Source: Brevibacterium sp. p3-SID960 (GTDB lineage Bacteria; Actinomycetota; Actinomycetes; Actinomycetales; Brevibacteriaceae). From it: a stretch of DNA of 64,000 nt. The translations under genes and the position numbers were made by a program. The notes under the pieces were generated by a model, which was not told where the DNA came from, did not search any database, and was given only the letters and a program-made list of their open reading frames with translations. Within the stretch, counting starts at the first letter, position 1. Each line of letters starts with the position of its first letter. Shown here in pieces: positions 17,902-25,957 of the stretch. Location: contig NZ_JALXKS010000011.1 in the NCBI RefSeq assembly GCF_025144725.1, positions 1 through 64,000 of the forward strand. The letters are read 5' to 3'.

Positions 17902-19272
17902 ATGGCCGACACCACCGTCCCCTCCACGACCGCCGCTTCGGCAGCGGGTGTCCGGTGGCACCTCGGGCAGGCGCCGGACCCGCAGACCCTCGATCCCGAG
18001 GAGCGGATGAGCCTCGATGAGCTGCGCGCCCTGCAGCTCGAACGGCTCAAGGCCAGCGTCCGCCACGCCTATAAGAACGTAGAGCACTATCGCCGCTCGT
18101 TCGCCGAGGCCGATGTGCACCCCGATGACATTCAGAGCCTGGAGGACCTGCAAAAGCTGCCCTTCACCCGCAAGTCGGATCTGCGCGACAACTACCCCTT
18201 CGGGATGTTCGCCGTGCCCCGCGACCAGGTCGCCCGCATCCACGCATCCTCCGGCACCACCGGCGAGCCGACCGTCGTCGGTTACACGAACGACGACATC
18301 AACTGCTGGTCGGCGCTCATGGGCCGGTCGCTGCGGGCCGCCGGCGCCCGGCCGGGCCAGATGCTGCACAACGCCTACGGCTACGGCTTGTTCACCGGCG
18401 GACTCGGCGTGCACACCGGCGCGGAGCGCTCCGGTTACACCGTCGTGCCGATCTCCGGCGGGCAGACCCCACGCCAGGTGCAGCTCATTCAGGACTTCCA
18501 GCCGGAGGTCATCACCTCGACTCCGACCTACCTGCTCACCATCGCCGATGAGTTCGCCCGGCAGGGCATCGACCCGGTCGAGACATCGCTGCGCACCGCG
18601 GTGTGCGGCGCGGAGCCGTGGACCGATGGGATGCGCCGGGAGATCGAGCGGACCTTCGGCCTCGACGCCGTCGACATCTACGGCCTGTCCGAGGTGATGG
18701 GCCCTGGTGTGGCGATGGAGTGCGCAGAGACGAAGGACGGCCCGACGATCTGGGAGGATCACTTCTACCCCGAGATCGTCGACCCGTTCACCGGCGAGGT
18801 GCTGCCCGATGGCACGGAAGGCGAGCTCGTCTTCACGTCGCTGACCAAGCAGGCCACCCCGATCATCCGCTACCGCACCCACGATCTGGCCAGCCTGCTG
18901 CCGGGCACCGCGCGGCCGGCATTCCGGAGGATGTCGCGGATCACCGGACGCTCCGATGACCTCATCATCATCCGCGGCGTCAACCTCTATCCGGCGCAGG
19001 TTGAAGAGGTCATCTTCGACTTCGAGCAGCTCAGCCCGCACTTCCAGCTCGTCCTCACCCGCCCGGGCCGCATGGATGAGCCCACCATCGAGGTCGAAGC
19101 GCGCCCGGACCTGCCGACGAGCGCCTGGCAGGCACTCGAACGTCAGCTCGCCGGGCGGCTCAAGGAGACGGTCGGCGTGACCTCGACGGTCATCATCGTC
19201 CACCCCGATACGCTGCAGCGTTCGGTCGGCAAGCTCAAGCGCATCATCGACCGCCGCGAGGACATCCGATAG
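17902..19272 (+). CDS. paaK: Phenylacetate-CoA ligase
   Basis: A 456-residue adenylate-forming ligase that activates phenylacetate to phenylacetyl-CoA, the entry step. The P-loop motif SSGTTGEPT (116-124), the DIYGLSEVMGPGVAMEC block and the C-terminal hinge ITGRSDDLIIIRGVN are present and the length is typical. GAAGGAG lies upstream of ATG 17902. It follows paaI by 57 bases in one operon. Confidence 0.95.
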   Translation: MADTTVPSTTAASAAGVRWHLGQAPDPQTLDPEERMSLDELRALQLERLKASVRHAYKNVEHYRRSFAEADVHPDDIQSLEDLQKLPFTRKSDLRDNYPFGMFAVPRDQVARIHASSGTTGEPTVVGYTNDDINCWSALMGRSLRAAGARPGQMLHNAYGYGLFTGGLGVHTGAERSGYTVVPISGGQTPRQVQLIQDFQPEVITSTPTYLLTIADEFARQGIDPVETSLRTAVCGAEPWTDGMRREIERTFGLDAVDIYGLSEVMGPGVAMECAETKDGPTIWEDHFYPEIVDPFTGEVLPDGTEGELVFTSLTKQATPIIRYRTHDLASLLPGTARPAFRRMSRITGRSDDLIIIRGVNLYPAQVEEVIFDFEQLSPHFQLVLTRPGRMDEPTIEVEARPDLPTSAWQALERQLAGRLKETVGVTSTVIIVHPDTLQRSVGKLKRIIDRREDIR

Positions 19273-19333
19273 GCAGATGCGGTCGCGGCGGACGAGGTGT
19301 GTTCGCTGCGGCCGCGCGGCTCCGCTTTCGTCC

Positions 19334-19339
19334 TAAGAT
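19334..19339 (+). promoter_or_regulatory. -10 box of a leaderless promoter
   Basis: TAAGAT, six bases, then the first ATG (19346) of the TetR regulator. No ribosome-binding site is visible. Confidence 0.5.
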
Positions 19340-19345
19340 GGGTGG

Positions 19346-19972
19346 ATGACTGTGCACGATGGTGGGATGACTGTGCAGACGGGGACACCGCGACGCCGCG
19401 GCCGGCCCGGATACGACCGTGAAACGCTCATCGAGCGCTCCATCGAGATCTTCAACAAGCGCGGCTATCACGGCACCTCGATGGATGCACTCGCCCGTGA
19501 GCTCGGGATCACGAAATCGGCGATCTACCATCATGTCGGCTCGAAGGAGGACCTCCTGGAGCAGGCGATCGCCCAGGGCCTCAATCAGCTCTTCGCCGTC
19601 ATCGACACCCAGGACGCCCGCACCGAGATCTCTGCTGAAGAGCGGCTGCGGGCGGTCATCCGCGGCAGCGTCGAGGTGCTCATCACCTACCGCGACTCCG
19701 TCGCCCTGCTGCTGCGGGTGCGCGGCACCTCGCCTGCTGAACGTCGGGCACTTGAAAAGCGCCGCGAGATCGATGAGCGCACGCGTACGCTCGTCGAAGC
19801 TGCGATAGCCGAGGGGTCCCTGCGCAGCGACATCGATCCCGGACTCATCACCCGCCTGCTCTTCGGCATGGTCAACTCGCTCACTGAGTGGTACCGCCCG
19901 CGCCCGGACCGCGACGCCGAAACCGTGGCCGAGGCGGTGGCGACGATCGCGTTCGAGGGCTTAAGGGCCTAG
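19346..19972 (+). CDS. TetR-family regulator, probable phenylacetate repressor (PaaR-like)
   Basis: A 208-residue TetR regulator. The N-terminal helix-turn-helix is clear: TLIERSIEIFNKRGYHGTSM then ELGITKSAIYHHVGSKEDLL. The C-terminal ligand domain includes LLLRVRGTSPAERRALEKRR. It sits between paaK and paaZ, and TetR-type dyads occur in all three paa promoter regions, so it is the likely repressor relieved by phenylacetyl-CoA (inference from C. glutamicum PaaR). The first seven codons are duplicated (MTVHDGG/MTVQTG), giving alternative starts at 19346 and 19367. Confidence 0.85.
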   Translation: MTVHDGGMTVQTGTPRRRGRPGYDRETLIERSIEIFNKRGYHGTSMDALARELGITKSAIYHHVGSKEDLLEQAIAQGLNQLFAVIDTQDARTEISAEERLRAVIRGSVEVLITYRDSVALLLRVRGTSPAERRALEKRREIDERTRTLVEAAIAEGSLRSDIDPGLITRLLFGMVNSLTEWYRPRPDRDAETVAEAVATIAFEGLRA

Positions 19973-19977
19973 GCCGC

Positions 19978-22068
19978 TCAGCTCTTGCTCTTCCCTGCTT
20001 CCTTCTCGACCAGAGTGAGCACGTCGTAGGTGGCGACGATGTCGTCGTTTTGGTTCTTCACGAGCGCGTCCCAGCGGACTTCGCCGTACTCGTCGGTTTC
20101 GCGCGGGGTGATCTGCTTGGCTGTCAAGGTCACGGTCAGCGAATCGCCGGGTGAGACCGGTGTGATGAAGCGCAGGTTCTCCAGACCGTAGTTGGCCAGC
20201 ACCGGACCGGGCTCGGGCTTGACGAATAGGCCGGCGGCGAACGAGACGACGAGGTAGCCGTGGGCCACACGTCCGGGGAAGAACGGGTTGGCAGCTGCGG
20301 CCTCCTCATCGGTGTGGGCGTAGAAGGTGTCGCCGGTGAATTCGGCGAAGTGATCGACGTCCTCCAGTGTCACCTCGCGCGGGCCGCCGACGATCGTGTC
20401 GCCGATGCGCAGCTGGCTTAAGTCCTTGCCGAAGGGGTGACCGCCCTCAGTCCGGCGGGCAGCCTGGGGAGCCCAGGTGCCGGTGATCGCGGTGAGCATA
20501 TCGGGTGAGGCCTGGATGGCGGTGCGCTGCATGTAGTGCAGCACCGAGCGGATGCCGCCGAGCTCCTCTCCCCCGCCGGCGCGGCCGGGCCCGCCGTGCA
20601 CCAGAGTGGGCAGCGGTGAGCCGTGGCCGGTCGATTCCTTCGCGTCGTCACGGTCGAGCACGAGGATCCGGCCGTGCCAGGGTGCGGTGCCGAGGACGAC
20701 CTCGCGGACGACCTCGGGGTCGTGGCTGACGACCGAACCGACGAGCGAACCGCGGCCGCGGGCGGCGATCTCAACAGCTTCGGACAGCGAGCTGTAGGGT
20801 ACGAGCGTGGCGACCGGACCGAAGGCCTCGACCTCGTGGACAGCGTCGACGTCAGCGGCGGCCTTGAGCAGCGTCGGGGGCACGAATGCGCGTGAGCCGG
20901 TCCCCTCACCCGAGGCGCCGGTCGCCTCGCCGCCGCACACCAGCTCGGCACCGGCGGCCGTCAGGGTGCCGATCGCCTCACGCACATCGTCAGCCTGATC
21001 TGCCGAGACGAGCGGGCCCATGCGGGTCGCCTCGTCGTGCGGGCTGCCGACGGTGATGCCGGCAAGCTTGCGGGCCACCGCCTCGGCGACGGCGTCGAGG
21101 TGGTCTGCGGGCACGAGCCCGCGGCGGATCGCGGTGCACTTCTGGCCGGCCTTAGCGGTCATCTCGGTCACAAGCTGGCTGACGTAGAGGTCGAACTCCT
21201 CGCTGCCAGGCCCGGCGTCGGGGCCGAGGAGGGCGAAGTTGAGCGAGTCGGCTTCGGCGAAGAAGCGGGTGCCGCGCTCGGTCACGCACTCATGCGAGGC
21301 GAGCGTCCGGGCGGTGGTCGCTGAGCCGGTGAAGGCGATGGTGTCCTGTTCGCCGAGGTGGTCGAGGAGGTCGCCGGTCGATCCGCAGATGAGCTGCAGG
21401 GCGCCTTCGGGCAGCAGCCCGGATTCGATGATGTCGGTGACGACAGCGTGGGTGAGCTGGGCGCCGTTGGTGGCCGGTTTGACGATGACCGGCTGGCCGG
21501 CGGCGAACATCGGCCCGAACTTCTCCAGCATCCCCCAGACGGGGAAGTTGAAGGCGTTGATCTGCACGGACACTCCAGGGCGGGCGGTGCAGATGTGCTG
21601 GCCGGCGAACGTCTGGCGCTTCGACAGGCGCTCGACGTCGCCGTCGAGGTAGACGGTCGAGTTCGGCATCTGCCGGCGGGCGACGGAGGAGTAGGAGAAC
21701 AGCGTTGAGATGCCGCCGTCGATGTCGATGAGGCCGTCGCGTGCCGTCGCGCCGGTGGTGAGCGAGATCGCGTGGTAGCGGTCGCGGCGCTCGTTGAGGT
21801 AGGTGGCCAGGGCCTTGAGGATGACGCCGCGCTGGTGGAAGGTCAGCGCGCGCACGGCCGGTCCGCCGGTGTCGCGGGCGTGGGCGACGACGGCTGCGAA
21901 GTTGATGCCCGCAGACGACACGCCAGCCACTGCGGTGCCGGTTGCCGGGTCGCAGATCGTGCGCACGGGCGGCTGGGATCCTTGCGAAGTATCGTCGGCC
22001 GTTCCCGAGGTGTCGGCGGCGGGGGCAGTCCATGTCCCGCAGGTGTAGGAGGTGAGGATTTCGGTCAT
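19978..22068 (-). CDS. paaZ: Bifunctional PaaZ: oxepin-CoA hydrolase / semialdehyde dehydrogenase
   Basis: A 696-residue two-domain enzyme that opens the oxepin-CoA ring and oxidises the reactive aldehyde formed. The N-terminal aldehyde dehydrogenase domain has PVIVKPATNGAQLTHAVV, FTGSATTARTLASHE and the Cys in AGQKCTAIRRG. The C-terminal MaoC-type hydratase domain has DHFAEFTGDTFYAHTDEE and FPGRVAHGYLVVSFAAG. An ATGASGEGTGSR linker is inserted in the first domain. It is transcribed towards the TetR gene, with only 5 bases between stops, and away from the Lrp gene. Confidence 0.94.
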   Translation of the reverse strand: MTEILTSYTCGTWTAPAADTSGTADDTSQGSQPPVRTICDPATGTAVAGVSSAGINFAAVVAHARDTGGPAVRALTFHQRGVILKALATYLNERRDRYHAISLTTGATARDGLIDIDGGISTLFSYSSVARRQMPNSTVYLDGDVERLSKRQTFAGQHICTARPGVSVQINAFNFPVWGMLEKFGPMFAAGQPVIVKPATNGAQLTHAVVTDIIESGLLPEGALQLICGSTGDLLDHLGEQDTIAFTGSATTARTLASHECVTERGTRFFAEADSLNFALLGPDAGPGSEEFDLYVSQLVTEMTAKAGQKCTAIRRGLVPADHLDAVAEAVARKLAGITVGSPHDEATRMGPLVSADQADDVREAIGTLTAAGAELVCGGEATGASGEGTGSRAFVPPTLLKAAADVDAVHEVEAFGPVATLVPYSSLSEAVEIAARGRGSLVGSVVSHDPEVVREVVLGTAPWHGRILVLDRDDAKESTGHGSPLPTLVHGGPGRAGGGEELGGIRSVLHYMQRTAIQASPDMLTAITGTWAPQAARRTEGGHPFGKDLSQLRIGDTIVGGPREVTLEDVDHFAEFTGDTFYAHTDEEAAAANPFFPGRVAHGYLVVSFAAGLFVKPEPGPVLANYGLENLRFITPVSPGDSLTVTLTAKQITPRETDEYGEVRWDALVKNQNDDIVATYDVLTLVEKEAGKSKS

Positions 22069-22130
22069 GGCGGCTCCTGAGATCGACGTCGTCGTCGCGC
22101 CCGCCGTCGGGTGCGCGGGCAGCGCTTTTC

Positions 22131-22159
22131 ATACTAACCGTTCGGTCAGTTATTGTCAT
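22131..22159 (-). promoter_or_regulatory. paaZ promoter with PaaR-type operator
   Basis: Minus-strand ATGACA (22159-22154), 17 bases, TAGTAT (22136-22131). The dyad ACTAACCG-TT-CGGTCAGT (22133-22150) fills the spacer and touches the -10. It closely resembles the ACTNACCG...CGGTNAGT half-sites described for C. glutamicum PaaR, with a shorter centre. It may also affect the divergent Lrp gene. Confidence 0.65.
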
Positions 22160-22202
22160 GGGTACTAGGCTGTTGGCCAATCCGGACGGGAGGACTCTGC
22201 AC

Positions 22203-22655
22203 ATGGCGCGTGACATCGATGACGTCGACCGCCGGATCATCGCCGCTCTCGTCGCCGACTCCCGCTCCTCGATCCGGCAGCTGGCCGAGCGCGTGCACAT
22301 CTCCCGGTCCGCTGCCCACTCCCGGCTCAATGCGCTCATCGCCTCGGGCGCGATCCGCCGCTTCACAGCTGACATCGACAAAGAGGCCCTCGGCATGACG
22401 GTCTCGGCTGTCGTCGTCGTCAAGATCGGCGACCGCCCCTGGCCCGATGTCCGCGATGACCTCGCCGCCTTGCCTTTCGTCGAGAAGGTTCAAGCCGTCA
22501 GCGGCGACATCGATGCGCTGCTGACGGTCAACGCGCCGTCGAACACCGAGCTGTCCCAGGTGATCCTGCGCCAGGTGCACGAGGTCCCCGGCATCGTCTC
22601 GACTCGCTCGCTGCTCGTCCTCGACGAAGTCGACGGGCACCGCCCCGGCAGCTGA
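22203..22655 (+). CDS. Lrp/AsnC-family regulator
   Basis: A 150-residue regulator. The N-terminal winged helix-turn-helix is DDVDRRIIAALVADSRSSIR plus LAERVHISRSAAHSRLNAL. A RAM effector domain follows, with VEKVQAVSGDIDALLTVNAP. These proteins sense amino acids or related acids. ATG 22203 is chosen for GGGAGG about 9 bases upstream; an ATG at 22158 would lie inside the promoter. It may control the 2-oxoacid dehydrogenase operon downstream (Lrp-type BkdR precedent) or paaZ. Its last codons (HRPGS, stop) lie in the 20-bp repeat that flanks the AbiE cassette. Confidence 0.85.
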   Translation: MARDIDDVDRRIIAALVADSRSSIRQLAERVHISRSAAHSRLNALIASGAIRRFTADIDKEALGMTVSAVVVVKIGDRPWPDVRDDLAALPFVEKVQAVSGDIDALLTVNAPSNTELSQVILRQVHEVPGIVSTRSLLVLDEVDGHRPGS

Positions 22656-22657
22656 GC
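22638..22657 (+). repeat. Left copy of 20-bp direct repeat bounding the AbiE cassette
   Basis: CACCGCCCCGGCAGCTGAGC, identical to 24244-24263. It encodes the end of the Lrp protein (HRPGS, stop). Repeat to repeat the unit is 1606 bp. Confidence 0.85.
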
Positions 22658-22702
22658 CTCGCTTCCACCACAGGCAAGCCGCCAGCCCGCGCGAGGCGGG
22701 AT

Positions 22703-22736
22703 GTCAAAAGTATTTCACTTCCGTTATACTTTTGAC
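22703..22736. promoter_or_regulatory. abiE promoter and autoregulatory dyad
   Basis: A perfect 11-bp inverted repeat, GTCAAAAGTAT (22703-22713) and ATACTTTTGAC (22726-22736), ends directly at the ATG. The right arm overlaps the -10 TATACT (22725-22730), six bases from the start codon. AbiEi-type antitoxins repress their own operon by binding inverted repeats, so this is the expected operator. Confidence 0.75.
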
Positions 22737-23306
22737 ATGGCATCAAGGAGCCTGGCCCGCGACGATCTGTGGGAGATTGCAGTTGACCAGCACGGATTTG
22801 TGACCGCTCAGCAGGCAGCCGAGCACGGCGTAAGCAAACATGCCCTGCAGATGCTGGTGCACCGAGGCACCCTCGACCGCGTCACCTTCGGCGTGTACAG
22901 GTTCCCTCGGTTCCCTGTTGGGGAATTCGATCCGTACATGCTCGCCGTACTCTGGACGCGCGCCCCAGAAGCCGCCCTCTCACACGAGACCGCGCTTAGC
23001 GCATATGGCATCAGCGATGTTAACCCGAGTCGCATTCACGTCACCGTCGGACGACATCGCCGCATTCGCCGCGCGGGTGGCGAAGGATACGCAGTCCATT
23101 ACGAGGATCTGATTCCCCAACAGTTGACCTGGTGGCAGGAGATACCCACGGTGACCCCTGCGACTGCCGTCGAACAGTGCATCGAATCTGGTACGCCGAC
23201 ATATCTGATACGCCAGGCTATTGATCGTGGACACGCCCGCGGCTATTTAGCAAAGGATGAACACACTGCTCTGACCGCAAAGCTGGAGAACCGACATGAG
23301 CGATGA
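22737..23306 (+). CDS. abiEi: AbiEi-type antitoxin / transcriptional repressor
   Basis: A 189-residue protein with an N-terminal winged helix (LWEIAVDQHGFVTAQQAAEH then GVSKHALQMLVHRGTL) followed by VTFGVYRFPRFP and ALSHETALSAYGISDVNP. This is the pattern of type IV antitoxins of the AbiE family. It counters and represses the partner nucleotidyltransferase. ATG 22737 is six bases after TATACT and is probably leaderless. The start at 22701 would read through the operator. It overlaps the toxin gene by 11 bases. Base composition is less GC-rich than its neighbours, which fits transfer. Confidence 0.85.
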   Translation: MASRSLARDDLWEIAVDQHGFVTAQQAAEHGVSKHALQMLVHRGTLDRVTFGVYRFPRFPVGEFDPYMLAVLWTRAPEAALSHETALSAYGISDVNPSRIHVTVGRHRRIRRAGGEGYAVHYEDLIPQQLTWWQEIPTVTPATAVEQCIESGTPTYLIRQAIDRGHARGYLAKDEHTALTAKLENRHER

Positions 23307-24261
23307 CTACATCCGCTCGCCGCTGTCTCAAAGCCTCTCCAGCCTCAAGCCCAAGGCGAAGCAACCGGCATCCACACGAGTCCTCAATACGTGGATCTCT
23401 CAGGCAGAAGGGAAAATGGGCGCCGAGGCAGGCGGTGGCAGACTTGGCTGGCTGGTCGCCTCGTCAATCGCAATTGCAGCGGTGCAGCGAGCGGTCGATG
23501 CGAGCGGACAGCGTCTGTTCCTCCTCAAAGGAGGCACACTATTGCAGCATCGCCTCTCAGCTGTTGCGCGCGCTACACGCGACGTGGACGGCATCGTGCG
23601 TGGAGACATGGACGAGTTCCTGACCTCGCTCGATAGCGCCTTGAAGCATCCCTGGGGCTCGGTGACGATGCGCCGGGAGGAAGTCGAAGTGATCGAAACG
23701 CCGACAAAACTCATCAAACCCCGCAGGTTCGATCTCGTTCTGGAGATTCGGGGCGTCACGTGGCGACGAGTTCGTTTCGAGATATCACCCGACGAAGCGG
23801 GCATTGGTGCGGAATCCGAAAGCGTAGCCCCTCCTTCTCTGGCCGGTTTCGGCCTACCTGACCCCGACGCTCTGGCCGGCATCGCAATGCGATACCAGGT
23901 GGCGCAGAAACTCCACGCGGTTTCAGACCCACACGAACCGCCGGACTATCTGAACGACCGAGCGCGCGACGTAGTCGACCTGCTCCTGATCCGCGACCTC
24001 ATTGCGGATACCCGATATCCCGCTCTTGCCGACGTGCGAGACGCATCCCTCGCAGTGTTCCTGGCCCGAGAAGCGGAGGCCCGCGAACTCTCTCTCCCCA
24101 CCCGACAATGGCCGCCGACCGTCATCGCGCTACCTCACTGGAAAGGCGACTACGCCAGAGCCGCAGAGTCCGGCGGCATATCACTCTCCCTCGACGAGGC
24201 CGTTGCGGAGGTCAACGCATGGATTAGCGAAATCGGTCGAAGTCACCGCCCCGGCAGCTGA
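23296..24261 (+). CDS. abiEii: AbiEii-type nucleotidyltransferase toxin
   Basis: A 321-residue nucleotidyltransferase of the AbiEii/AbiGii family. The polymerase-beta-like signature LLKGGTLL (about 75-82) followed by ATRDVDG gives the glycine pair and the Asp-x-Asp-type metal site. QKLHAV and RDVVDLLLIRD are further family motifs. Members act as growth-arresting toxins, some by adding nucleotides to tRNA, and can abort phage infection. It is coupled to abiEi by overlap. Its last five residues (HRPGS) are identical to those of the Lrp regulator, because both gene ends lie in the 20-bp repeat. Confidence 0.85.
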   Translation: MSDDYIRSPLSQSLSSLKPKAKQPASTRVLNTWISQAEGKMGAEAGGGRLGWLVASSIAIAAVQRAVDASGQRLFLLKGGTLLQHRLSAVARATRDVDGIVRGDMDEFLTSLDSALKHPWGSVTMRREEVEVIETPTKLIKPRRFDLVLEIRGVTWRRVRFEISPDEAGIGAESESVAPPSLAGFGLPDPDALAGIAMRYQVAQKLHAVSDPHEPPDYLNDRARDVVDLLLIRDLIADTRYPALADVRDASLAVFLAREAEARELSLPTRQWPPTVIALPHWKGDYARAAESGGISLSLDEAVAEVNAWISEIGRSHRPGS

Positions 24262-24263
24262 GC
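24244..24263 (+). repeat. Right copy of 20-bp direct repeat bounding the AbiE cassette
   Basis: Identical to 22638-22657. Here it supplies the last codons and stop of abiEii. The sequence after it leads into the MHS transporter remnant. Confidence 0.85.
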
Positions 24264-24290
24264 AGCCGCCTCACCTTTGGAGCAAACCTC

Positions 24291-24672
24291 ATGACCGTCA
24301 CCTCGGCCGCACCGGCGCGGCCAGTCCGGGCCAGCCGCGAGGAACGCAAAGTCCTCATCGGCGCCCTCGTCGGCACGACCATCGAGTGGTACGACTTCTT
24401 CATCTGCGCCCAGGCCGCCGGCCTCATCCGTGCGTCCAATACTTCGCACCGCTGAGTGAGGAGAACCCGGCACTCGCCCAGATCGTCTCGTGGGCCTCAC
24501 TCGGCGTCGCCTTTCTCTTCCGCCCGCTCGGCGCCATCATCGCCAGCCGCCTCCAGCGTGCAGACCCCTGAGCAGTTCGCCTCCTTCGGGTGGCGCATCC
24601 CGTTCCTGCTCCCGATCGCGCTCGTGCTAGTCAACTACTTCATCCGCCGTTCGTGTGAGGAGTCGCCGGTGA
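24291..24672 (+). pseudogene. Broken MHS-family (proline/betaine-type) MFS transporter
   Basis: ATG 24291 begins a clear MHS transporter: EERKVLIGALVGTTIEWYDF. The frame is lost after AAGL near 24430. It continues in another frame as VQYFAPLSEENPALAQIVSW and LGVAFLFRPLGAIIA to a TGA at 24569, then resumes as FASFGWRIPFLLPIALVLV. The segment between the last two blocks (more than 100 residues in intact members) and everything after EESPV is missing. So there is at least one frameshift, one internal deletion and a 3' deletion. The remaining 170 bases before the next gene hold nothing I recognise. Confidence 0.88.
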
Positions 24673-24844
24673 CAGACCGCCAGCCTGGCACACCGTTCCC
24701 GAGGCGGTGGGCACGGTGGACGAATGTCCCAGCAGCCGTGAGCTCGCACACGCGATCGTCCGATATTGCACAGACGCGCGGCCACCCGTCTGGCAGTGCC
24801 GATACCTGCTGGTGCAGTGACCGCGATCACAGGACGATGGTTGC

Positions 24845-25957
24845 ATGACTATCGACATTCCACGCTCTGCCGACGCCGCCAGGGTGGTGCCGTCGCTGCA
24901 CCCGATCAGCTTCATCGACGAAGCTGGCCAGGTCACCGACGCCTCAGCACCCGAGGGGCTGCGCATGCCCTCGGCTGACATGCTGCTCAAGCTCTACCGC
25001 CGGATGGTCATCGCCCGGCGCTTCGAAGCCCAGGTCACCGCGCTCACCCGCCAGGGACGTCTGGCAACCTACCCGTCAGCCGCTGGCCAGGAGGCCTGCG
25101 AGATCGGGGCGGTGTCTGCGCTCAAGGACACCGACTGGCTCTTCCCCACCTACCGCGACTCCGCCGCCCTGCTCACCCGCGGGATTCCGGTGCCGCAGAT
25201 CCTCGCGGCCTTCCGCGGCGACTGGCACTGCGGCTTCGACCCGCACGCCCACTGCACCGCGCCGGCAGCGACTCCCCTGGCCACCCAGGGCCTGCACGCC
25301 GCCGGCTTCGGCATGGCCGCCACGCTGCGCGGTGACGACACCGCGACCCTGACGTTCATGGGCGACGGCGCCACCAGCGAGGGCGATGCGCACGAAGCGT
25401 TCAACTTCGCTGCCGTGTGGCAGACTCCCACGGTGTTCTTCATCCAGAACAACCAGTACGCGATCTCGGTGCCGCTGCGCGAGCAGACGAACGCGACCCT
25501 GCTGGCGGACAAGGCGATCGGCTACGGGATGCCCGGCTACTGCGTCGACGGCAATGACGTCGCCGCCGTCTACGCCGTCGTCACCGCTGCGATCGACCGC
25601 GCCCGCGCCGGTGACGGCCCGACCCTGATCGAGGGCCTGACCTACCGGATCGAGGCCCACACGAACTCCGATGACCCGACCCGCTACCGCGACGGGGCCG
25701 AGGTCGACATCTGGAAGCGCCGCGACCCGATCGCGCGCCTGGAGTCCTACCTGCGCCAGGCAGGTGCACTCGATAACGGCTCTGTTGAGGCGATCGCCGC
25801 CGATGCCGAGGAGTTCGCCGCCGAGGTCCGTGAGGCGATGAGCACCGAAGCCGAGCGCAACCCGCTCGAGATCTTCGACCACGTCTACGCCCACGCCCGC
25901 CCGGCACTGGCCGAACAGCGCGCCCTGCTGGCTGCCGAGCTGGAAGAGGCGTCATGA
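24845..25957 (+). CDS. 2-oxoacid (pyruvate or branched-chain) dehydrogenase E1 alpha
   Basis: A 370-residue thiamine-diphosphate subunit that decarboxylates a 2-oxoacid. The ThDP motif runs from FMGDGATSEGDAHEAFNFAA to the FIQNNQYAIS Asn pair; LATYPSAAGQEACEIGAVSA and FPTYRDSAALLTRGI are typical of E1 alpha. It opens a tightly coupled operon (ATGA overlap with E1 beta). PDH and branched-chain enzymes are hard to separate by eye; a nearby Lrp-type gene slightly favours the branched-chain (Bkd) role. No ribosome-binding site is obvious at ATG 24845. Confidence 0.9.
   Translation: MTIDIPRSADAARVVPSLHPISFIDEAGQVTDASAPEGLRMPSADMLLKLYRRMVIARRFEAQVTALTRQGRLATYPSAAGQEACEIGAVSALKDTDWLFPTYRDSAALLTRGIPVPQILAAFRGDWHCGFDPHAHCTAPAATPLATQGLHAAGFGMAATLRGDDTATLTFMGDGATSEGDAHEAFNFAAVWQTPTVFFIQNNQYAISVPLREQTNATLLADKAIGYGMPGYCVDGNDVAAVYAVVTAAIDRARAGDGPTLIEGLTYRIEAHTNSDDPTRYRDGAEVDIWKRRDPIARLESYLRQAGALDNGSVEAIAADAEEFAAEVREAMSTEAERNPLEIFDHVYAHARPALAEQRALLAAELEEAS

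Noticed and set aside
17383..19203. 606-codon open frame antisense to paaI-paaK
   Set aside because: It mirrors GC-rich codon structure of two clear genes, is Arg/Gly/Asp-rich, and shows no family motif or ribosome-binding site.
24291..24672. Second selenoprotein (UGA readthrough in the MHS transporter remnant)
   Set aside because: The breaks are frame changes and missing segments, not a lone in-frame UGA at a redox site.
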